NCBI GenBank assembly: GCA_039029355.1
Contig: JBCCGI010000077.1
Span: forward strand, 1 to 38,692
DNA from: JBCCGI01 sp039029355
GTDB lineage: Bacteria > Planctomycetota > UBA1135 > GCA-002686595
Direction of reading: 5' to 3'
DNA length: 38,692 nt
The translations under genes were made by a program, and so were the position numbers. The notes under the pieces were generated by a model. That model was not told the origin of the DNA and searched no databases. It was given only the letters and a program-made list of their open reading frames with translations. Of the stretch, positions 8,635 through 15,229 are shown piece by piece. Every line of letters starts with the position of its first letter. Within the stretch, counting starts at the first letter, position 1.

Positions 8635-10080
8635 TTGCTGGAGCTCCGGTCCATCCACCGATCTCCGCGCGCGCCCGACGCGCGCGGCGCCGCGGGAGCG
8701 GCGAAGACGCCTACCGCGTTGGCGACGCGTCGTCGCTGCGCGCGTGCGGGAGCGCTCGTCGTCTTCGCGCTCGGAAGCTGCCAGACCTACGCGCCCGAGC
8801 CGCTCGACCTCGACGCCCACCGCGCTGCGTGGCACGCCCGCGACGCCGCCGACGCGGCGGCTGGAGAGCCCCGGCCCCTCGCGCCGGCGCCGACCGCGTT
8901 CGACGTGGCCGACGGACTGACGCTCGACGAGGGGCGCCTGGTCGCGCTCGCCTTCCACCCCGAGCTGCGGCTCGCGCGCCTGCGCGTCGGGCGCGCCGAG
9001 GCGAGCGCCGAGCACGCCGGCCGCTGGGCCGATCCGACGCTGGGCATCAGCGCGCTGCGCGTCGCCGACGACGTGCCGGATCCCTGGATCCTCGCGCCGC
9101 AGCTGACGCTGCCGATCCCGATCTCGGGGCGCCTCGGCGTCGAGCGCGCGCGCGCGGCCGAGGCGCGGAAGGCCGAGCTCGCCGTGCTGCGCGAGGCCGA
9201 GTGGCGGGTGTGGCGCGACGTGCGCGTGGCCTGGTCGCGCTGGTCAGCCTTGCGGCTGCGTGCGGAGGAGAGCGAGCGCCTCGTCCGCGACCTCACGCCG
9301 CTCGCCGAGACCGCGTCGCGGCTCGCGGCGAGCGGCGAGCTGAGCGGGCCGGAGGCGACGCTGTTCGCGCTCGGCGAGGCGCGTCACGCGGCGCACGCCC
9401 GGCGCCTGCGCGGCGAGGCGCGCGCCGCCGAGCTCGCACTGCTGGCCGAGCTCGGCCTGGCGCCCGAGGCCGACGTGCGCCTGTTGCCCGCCCTGCCGGC
9501 GGCTCCGGATGCTACGGCGGGCGAGGAGCTCCCCGCCTGGGCCGCCGAGCGCAATCCGACCCTCGCGCGCCTCCGCGCCGAGCACCGCGTCGCCGAGGAG
9601 ACCCTGCGACGCGAGATCCGCGCGCAGATCCCCGACCTGACGCTCGGCCCGCAGTACGAGTCCGAACAGGGCCAGTCGCGCCCGGGCCTGTGGGCCTCGA
9701 TCCCGCTGCCGCTCTTCAACGCCAACCGCCAGGCCATCGCCGTGGCGCGCGCCGAACGCGAGCTCGCGCGCGCCGCCTTCGAGGTCGGCTACGAGCGCCT
9801 GGCCGGACGCTGGTCGGCCGCCGCCGCGCGCGCCGCGGCACTAGCCGCCCAGCGGGCCGACTTCGAGCGCGCGCTGCAGCCGCTGCTCGACGTGCAGACG
9901 ACCCAGGCGGCGGAGCTCCTGCGCCTGGGCGAGGCGAGCGCGCTGGTGCTCTTGGAGAGCCTGGTGCGCGCCCACGAGATCCAGCAGGAGCGCATCGACG
10001 CGCGCCTCGCCCAGACGCTGGTCTGGGCCGAGCTCGAGCACCTCGGCGGACCGCCCGCCGAAGAGGAGGACTCCCGATGA
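8635..10080 (+). CDS. TolC/CusC-type outer-membrane efflux lipoprotein
   Basis: 481 residues from a TTG start. GAGGAA at 8621-8626 lies 8 bases before TTG 8635; the earlier in-frame GTG at 8545 has no SD. The lipobox VVFALGSC predicts a lipidated Cys-49 after an unusually long N-region. The mature part has the outer-membrane efflux protein pattern: two homologous halves of long Ala/Arg/Glu-rich helices (such as LAFHPELRLARLRVGRAEA and ERNPTLARLRAEHRVAEETL) and beta-strand hairpins (PQLTLPIPISGRLGVERA; GLWASIPLPLFNANRQAIAVA). The GRLGVERA and NANRQAI signatures are typical of the CusC/CzcC group. It forms the outer channel for the adaptor and RND pump downstream. Its stop overlaps the adaptor start (ATGA at 10077-10080). 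Confidence 0.85.
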   Translation: MLELRSIHRSPRAPDARGAAGAAKTPTALATRRRCARAGALVVFALGSCQTYAPEPLDLDAHRAAWHARDAADAAAGEPRPLAPAPTAFDVADGLTLDEGRLVALAFHPELRLARLRVGRAEASAEHAGRWADPTLGISALRVADDVPDPWILAPQLTLPIPISGRLGVERARAAEARKAELAVLREAEWRVWRDVRVAWSRWSALRLRAEESERLVRDLTPLAETASRLAASGELSGPEATLFALGEARHAAHARRLRGEARAAELALLAELGLAPEADVRLLPALPAAPDATAGEELPAWAAERNPTLARLRAEHRVAEETLRREIRAQIPDLTLGPQYESEQGQSRPGLWASIPLPLFNANRQAIAVARAERELARAAFEVGYERLAGRWSAAAARAAALAAQRADFERALQPLLDVQTTQAAELLRLGEASALVLLESLVRAHEIQQERIDARLAQTLVWAELEHLGGPPAEEEDSR

Positions 10081-11444
10081 ACGCCACCCGACTCGCCGCG
10101 CTCCTCGTGCTCGCCGCTGGATGCGGCGCGGACGACCCGCACGGGCCCCACGCCGGAGGCAGCGCTCCGCCCGCCGACGGGCCGAAGGTGCGGCTCGACA
10201 TCCCCCCCACCGTGCGCCGCAACCTCGGACTGACCTTCGCCACGGTCGAGGCGCGTCGGGTCGAGCAGACGCTGCGCGTCCCGGGCGCGTTCGAGCTCCT
10301 GCCCAGCGCGCGGCGCGAGTACCGCATGGCGCTCCCGGGTCGCATCGAGCTGTTGGTCGAGCAGTACGAGCGCGTCGAGCCGGGCCAGCCGCTCTTCCGC
10401 TTCCTGTCGCCCGCGTGGCCCGAGCTCCTGCACGAGATCGTGGTCGGCGAGCAGCAGATGGACGCCGCCCGGGCGGAGATCGCCGCGGGTGAGGCGCGCC
10501 TGGTCGAGGCGCGCACGCGGGTCGCGGCCCTGCGCGGTCGGCAGACGACCCTGGCCGAAGCCGACGTCAAGCGCGCCGACCTCGACGCCGAGCTGGCCGA
10601 GGCCGAGGCGAGCCTGCCGCGACTCGAGGCCGAGCTCGGCATCGCCCGCACGCGCTACGCGAACGCGACGCGCACGCGCGAGCACGCGCTGCACGTCGCG
10701 GCCACCGCGTCGGGCTTCCGCGAGGCGGAACTAGAGGCTCCGAAGGTCGTCGACGGCGAAGAGCGGCCCACCTACGCCACGATCGACTGGATCGAGGTCT
10801 TCGCCGCCGAAGCCGGCGTGGTCGAGCGTCTGTGGGTCACCGACGGCGCCTTCGCCGAACCGCCCGACGCGGTGCTCTCCACGGTGGATCCCGAGCGCGT
10901 GCGCTTCCGCGCCTTTGCGCTCCAGGCGGACCTGGCACGCCTGCGCGAGGCGGACGCGGCGCGCGTGGTGCCGCCCGTCCGAACGGCTGCCGCGGGCGGG
11001 TCGGGGACGGCCGCTGCCGACGCCGTCGAGGCGACGCTGACCTTCGGCCTGGAGGCCCACCCCGAGGAGCGCACGTTCGCGCTGCTCGCGACGCCCGCGG
11101 CGCCGGCGCCCTGGATTCGGCCGGGCGTCTCGGCCTTCCTCGAGGTCGTGCTCGACCCCTCCGCAGCGCAGAAGCTCGCGGTGCCGCGCTCGTGCGTCGT
11201 GCAGGACGGCCTGACGCACGTCTTCTTCCGCCGCGACCCGCGCGACCCGAACGTCGCGATCCGGGTCGAGGCGGACCTCGGGCCGAGCGACGGGCGCTGG
11301 GTCGTGCTCGAGAGCGGCGTAATCCGCGGCGACGAGGTGGTGCTGGCCGGCGCGTACGAGCTGAAGCTCGCCTCCGAGCGCGACCGCTCGACGACGGCCG
11401 GCGTCCACGTGCATCCCGACGGCACCACCCACGGGGACCACTGA
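10077..11444 (+). CDS. RND efflux periplasmic adaptor (CusB/CzcB-like membrane-fusion lipoprotein)
   Basis: 455 residues. The start overlaps the upstream stop, with GAGGAGG about 6 bases before. Lipobox LVLAAGC predicts lipidation at Cys-16, followed by a short His-containing segment (DDPHGPHAGG). The order of parts is that of heavy-metal adaptors: an N-terminal beta domain (RVPGAFELLPSARREYRM), a lipoyl-like half (ALPGRIELLVEQYERVEPGQPLF), a long alpha-hairpin (about 120-205), the second lipoyl half (VFAAEAGVVERLWVTDGAFAE), then beta-barrel and membrane-proximal domains (AVPRSCVVQDGLTHVFFRR). The C-terminus ends in a His-rich tail (VHVHPDGTTHGDH), which may bind metal. It links the RND pump to the outer-membrane factor. 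TTG of the pump gene follows 11 bases later. Confidence 0.85.
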   Translation: MNATRLAALLVLAAGCGADDPHGPHAGGSAPPADGPKVRLDIPPTVRRNLGLTFATVEARRVEQTLRVPGAFELLPSARREYRMALPGRIELLVEQYERVEPGQPLFRFLSPAWPELLHEIVVGEQQMDAARAEIAAGEARLVEARTRVAALRGRQTTLAEADVKRADLDAELAEAEASLPRLEAELGIARTRYANATRTREHALHVAATASGFREAELEAPKVVDGEERPTYATIDWIEVFAAEAGVVERLWVTDGAFAEPPDAVLSTVDPERVRFRAFALQADLARLREADAARVVPPVRTAAAGGSGTAAADAVEATLTFGLEAHPEERTFALLATPAAPAPWIRPGVSAFLEVVLDPSAAQKLAVPRSCVVQDGLTHVFFRRDPRDPNVAIRVEADLGPSDGRWVVLESGVIRGDEVVLAGAYELKLASERDRSTTAGVHVHPDGTTHGDH

Positions 11445-11455
11445 GGAGCGCCCTC

Positions 11456-14400
11456 TTGCTGTCCCGCCTCATCCGCTTTTCGATCGACCACGCTGCGCTC
11501 GTGCTCGTGCTCGCGGGGCTGCTCCTCGGAGCCACCGCGTACCGCCTCCCGCGCACGCCGGTGGACGTCTTCCCCGAGCTGAACGCGCCGACCGTCGTGG
11601 TGATGACCGAGGCCCCCGGGCTCGCGGCGGACGAGGTCGAGCAGTACGTCACGCTCCCGGTGGAGACCGCCGTCAACGGCGTGCCCGGCGTGCGGCGCGT
11701 GCGGACGTCGAGCGCGATCGGTCTGTCGATCGCGTACGTGGAGTTCCGCTGGGGCGCGGACATCTACCGAGCGCGCCAGCTGGTGGCTGAGCGGCTCGAC
11801 GCGGTGCGCGAGGACCTCCCGGCGGGCGCGCACGCGGAGATGACGCCGGTCACGTCGATCACCGGCGAGATCATGCTACTCGCGGTCTCGTCGCCCGACG
11901 GCTCGCAGAACGCGCTCGAGCTGCGCTCCTACGCCGAGTTCGACCTGCGCACCAAGCTGCTGTCGATCCCGGGCGTGGCGCAGGTCTCGGTCATCGGCGG
12001 CGAGCTGCCCGAGTATCAGGTGTTGGTCGAGCAGGAGCGCCTGCGGCTCTACGGCCTGACCGTCGCCGACGTCGCCGCGGCCGCGGGCGCCGCGCACAGC
12101 ACGCTGAGCGCCGGCTACCTGCCCGAGGTCGACCACCTCGAGCTCCCGATCCGCCAGAGCGGTCGCGTGCGCTCGACCGGCGACATCGCGGCCGCCGTGG
12201 TGAAGATCCACGACGGCGCGCCGCTGACGATCGGGCAGGTGGCCGAGGTGCAGCTAGGCCCGGCGCCCAAGCGCGGCACCGGCGCCGACGGCGGCCGGCC
12301 GGCGGTCGTGATGACGATCCAGAAGGCGCCGGGAACGAACACGCTCGCGATCACGGCGGCACTCGACCAGCTGCTGGACGAGCTCGCGCCCTCGCTCCCG
12401 GCCGGGGTGCGGGTGAACCGCAGCGTCTTCCGCCAGGCCGACTTCATCGAGCTCGCCGTGCGCAACGTCGTCGAGGCGCTGCGCGACGCGGCGATCATCG
12501 TCACGCTGATCCTGGCGCTCTTCCTCCTGAACCTGCGGACGACCCTCGTCACGCTCGCGGCGCTGCCGCTCTCGCTGGCCGCGGGCCTGCTCGCGCTCGA
12601 AGCGCTGGGCGAGACGATCAACGTGATGACGCTCGGCGGGCTCGCGATCGCCGTGGGCAGCCTGGTCGACGACGCGATCATCGACGTCGAGAACGTCTTC
12701 CGACGCCTGCGTCAGGACGCGGCGCGGCCCGCGGCCGAGCGGCACGGCAAGCGCCGCGTCGTCCTCGAAGCCAGCAACGAGATCCGGCCGGCGATGGTCT
12801 TCGCGACCGCGCTCATCGCGCTGGTGTTCCTGCCGCTGATGTTCCTCGAGGGCGTCGAGGGACGCTTCTTCCGCCCGCTCGGGGTCGCCTTCGTCGTCTC
12901 GCTGCTGGCGTCGCTCCTGGTCGCGCTCACCGTGACGCCCGCCCTGTGCAGGCTGCTGCTGGCCGCCGGGGGGAGCGCGGGCGAGGATCCCGACAGCTGG
13001 GTCGTCCGGCGGCTCAAGCAGGCCTATGCCCCGGTGCTGCGCTTCGCGCTGCGCGCGCGTGTGCTCGTGCTGGGGCTCGCGGCGCTCGCCACGGCCGGCA
13101 CGGTCTGGCTCGCGACGACCTTCGGCACCTCGTTCCTCCCCGAGTTCAACGAGGGCACGTTCACGGTCGCCCTGCTGGCGCCGCCGGGCACGTCGCTGCC
13201 CGCGAGCGATCGGATGGCTTCGGCGATCGAGACGCGCTTCCTCGAGCTCGAAGGCGTCCGGAGCGTGACGCGCCGCACCGGACGCGCCGAGCGCGACGAG
13301 CACGCCGAGCCGGTAAGCAACTCCGACCTCGAAGTCACCGTCGAGCCGGGGGCCTCCAAGCGCGAGGTGCGGGCGCGCATCGCCGAGGTGCTGGCCGAGG
13401 TGCCGGGCATCACCGCCAACGTGGGCCAGCCGATCGAGCACCGGCTGAGCCACATCCTGTCCGGCACGCCCGCTGCGGTGGCGATCAGCGTCTACGGCGA
13501 CGACCTCGCGACGCTGCGCCGCATCGCGCGCGAGATCGAAGGAGCGCTGCGCGACCTGCCGGGCGCCCGCGACGTGGCCGCGAACCGCGAGGTGCGCATC
13601 CGGTCGCTGCCGATCGAGTACCGCGCCGCCGACCTGGCGGCGTACGGGCTGACCCCGCGCGCCGCGGCCCAGCAGGTCCGCGACGCGGTGTTCGGCGTGC
13701 GCGTGGCCGAGGTCCACGAAGGCGTCAAGCGCATCGGGCTGGCGGTGCGGCTGCGGGAAGAGGAGCGCGACGAGGTCGACGACCTGCGGCGGCTGGTGCT
13801 GCGCGGTGCCGGCGGAGCGCTGGTGCGCCTGGCCGAGGTGGCGGACGTCGGTCCCGAGCTCGCGCCCAACCTCATCGTGCGCGAGAACTCGCGGCGCAAG
13901 GCGGTCGTTTCGCTGAACGTCGCCGACGGCGCCAACCTCGGGCATCTGGTCGAGCGCGTGCGCGCGCGCGTGGACCCGATCGTAGAGCGCCACGGCTACA
14001 CCGTGCGCTACGGCGGACAGTTCGAGGCGCAGCGCTCGGCGACGCGCTCGATCGTGATGCTGGGCGGAGCCGTGCTGCTGCTGATGCTGCTCCTGCTGCA
14101 CCTCGCGATCGGCTCGCTCCGCGTATCGCTGCTGGTGCTGGCCAACCTGCCGCTCGCGCTCATCGGCGGGGTGCTGGCGGTCTTCTTGAGCGACTCGTCC
14201 GACCCGCTGGCCAACGCGCGCGCGCTGGTCGGCAACGGAGCCTACACCGCGCCGGTGCTGTCGATCGCGAGCATGGTCGGCTTCATCACGCTCTTCGGCA
14301 TCGCCGTTCGCAACGGGATCCTGCTGGTGAACCACTACCGCTACCTGATCGAGCACGAGAGCCGCAGCGTGCGCGCGGCGGTCGTCCAGGGCTCGCTGGA

Positions 14401-14626
14401 GCGGCTGGTGCCGATCCTGATGACCGCACTGACCGCGGCGCTGGCCCTGCTCCCGCTCGCGCTCGGGCGCGACCAGGCCGGCAACGAGATCCTGAGCCCG
14501 TTGTCGGTCGTTATCCTCGGCGGACTTCTGACGTCCACCTTCCTCAACCTGATCCTCGTTCCGGCGGGGTACGTCCTTCTGCATCGCGCCCGCGGCGAGT
14601 CGCACGGGCGTTCGGAGATGAGCTGA
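11456..14626 (+). CDS. Heavy-metal efflux RND transporter (CusA/CzcA family)
   Basis: 1056 residues from TTG 11456, with GAGGAG 7 bases upstream; this length and N-terminus (LLSRLIRFSIDHAALVLVLA) match the HME-RND family, and no better ATG exists. Twelve transmembrane helices fall in the expected places, in two halves with large periplasmic loops. Early motifs PVDVFPELNAPTVVVMTEAPG and EVEQYVTLPVE are characteristic. The helix-4 proton-relay motif reads VDDAIIDVEN at 404-413. Acidic residues there mark metal-ion members, but this variant differs from the classic CzcA (DGAVVIVEN) and CusA (DAAIVMIEN) forms, so the metal cannot be named. The pump takes ions from periplasm or inner membrane to the TolC-type channel using the proton gradient. 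Confidence 0.93.
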   Translation: MLSRLIRFSIDHAALVLVLAGLLLGATAYRLPRTPVDVFPELNAPTVVVMTEAPGLAADEVEQYVTLPVETAVNGVPGVRRVRTSSAIGLSIAYVEFRWGADIYRARQLVAERLDAVREDLPAGAHAEMTPVTSITGEIMLLAVSSPDGSQNALELRSYAEFDLRTKLLSIPGVAQVSVIGGELPEYQVLVEQERLRLYGLTVADVAAAAGAAHSTLSAGYLPEVDHLELPIRQSGRVRSTGDIAAAVVKIHDGAPLTIGQVAEVQLGPAPKRGTGADGGRPAVVMTIQKAPGTNTLAITAALDQLLDELAPSLPAGVRVNRSVFRQADFIELAVRNVVEALRDAAIIVTLILALFLLNLRTTLVTLAALPLSLAAGLLALEALGETINVMTLGGLAIAVGSLVDDAIIDVENVFRRLRQDAARPAAERHGKRRVVLEASNEIRPAMVFATALIALVFLPLMFLEGVEGRFFRPLGVAFVVSLLASLLVALTVTPALCRLLLAAGGSAGEDPDSWVVRRLKQAYAPVLRFALRARVLVLGLAALATAGTVWLATTFGTSFLPEFNEGTFTVALLAPPGTSLPASDRMASAIETRFLELEGVRSVTRRTGRAERDEHAEPVSNSDLEVTVEPGASKREVRARIAEVLAEVPGITANVGQPIEHRLSHILSGTPAAVAISVYGDDLATLRRIAREIEGALRDLPGARDVAANREVRIRSLPIEYRAADLAAYGLTPRAAAQQVRDAVFGVRVAEVHEGVKRIGLAVRLREEERDEVDDLRRLVLRGAGGALVRLAEVADVGPELAPNLIVRENSRRKAVVSLNVADGANLGHLVERVRARVDPIVERHGYTVRYGGQFEAQRSATRSIVMLGGAVLLLMLLLLHLAIGSLRVSLLVLANLPLALIGGVLAVFLSDSSDPLANARALVGNGAYTAPVLSIASMVGFITLFGIAVRNGILLVNHYRYLIEHESRSVRAAVVQGSLERLVPILMTALTAALALLPLALGRDQAGNEILSPLSVVILGGLLTSTFLNLILVPAGYVLLHRARGESHGRSEMS

Positions 14627-14629
14627 GCC

Positions 14630-15100
14630 ATGATTCGAAATCGCGTAGTGCTGGCGCTGGCCGGCGTGCTCCTCGGCTGCGGCGGAGGAGCCCAGGACGA
14701 CGGCGCCCCCGGCGGCTCCCCCGGCGGAGGCGCCGCCTCCGCGGAGTCGGACGACCACGGGCACGATCATGCCGAGCACCCCATCGGCACCGCGCTCCTG
14801 GGCGAGCACGAGCTCGAGCTCGCCCAGGGTCACGGCGCGGTCACCGCCGGCAAGGAGGCGCATCTGGTGGTCCAGCTGCCCTACTCCGACGGCGGCTCGA
14901 CCACGGTCCGGGCGTGGCTCGGTACGGCCGATCGCACGCTCTCGTACGTCGGGCGCGGCGAGTACGCCAAGTCCCACGACGACTACGACGTGCACGCGAC
15001 CGCGCCCGATCCGCTGCCGGCGGACTGCCGCTGGTGGATCGAGCTCGAGCTGCCCGACGGCACGCGGCTGGTCGGATCGGCGCAGCCGCTGCTCGAATAG
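14630..15100 (+). CDS. His-rich lipoprotein, last gene of the metal-efflux operon
   Basis: 156 residues, starting 3 bases after the RND stop. The leader VVLALAGVLLGC predicts a lipoprotein with Cys-17. A low-complexity Gly/Ala/Pro linker leads into a metal-binding-like cluster (DDHGHDHAEH, about residues 42-51). The remaining 100 residues look like a single beta-sandwich domain (HLVVQLPYSDGGSTTVRAW, HDDYDVHATAP, WWIELELPDGTRLVGSAQP). No known family was recognised. Translational coupling to the pump and the His cluster suggest a periplasmic metal-binding accessory that hands ions to the adaptor or pump; this is inference. No clear intrinsic terminator follows, only short G+C-rich palindromes at 15103-15150. 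Confidence 0.75.
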   Translation: MIRNRVVLALAGVLLGCGGGAQDDGAPGGSPGGGAASAESDDHGHDHAEHPIGTALLGEHELELAQGHGAVTAGKEAHLVVQLPYSDGGSTTVRAWLGTADRTLSYVGRGEYAKSHDDYDVHATAPDPLPADCRWWIELELPDGTRLVGSAQPLLE

Positions 15101-15229
15101 CCCCCGGGGGGCATCGGCCGGCCCGTGGAGGGGCCCACGTGGCCGAAAGCCGGAGAATCGGGATTTCGCCGCCACTCGGGGCGCCACCGCGGGGAAGAGC
15201 GGGTAGAGGTGAACGCCCTGAAGAAACCG

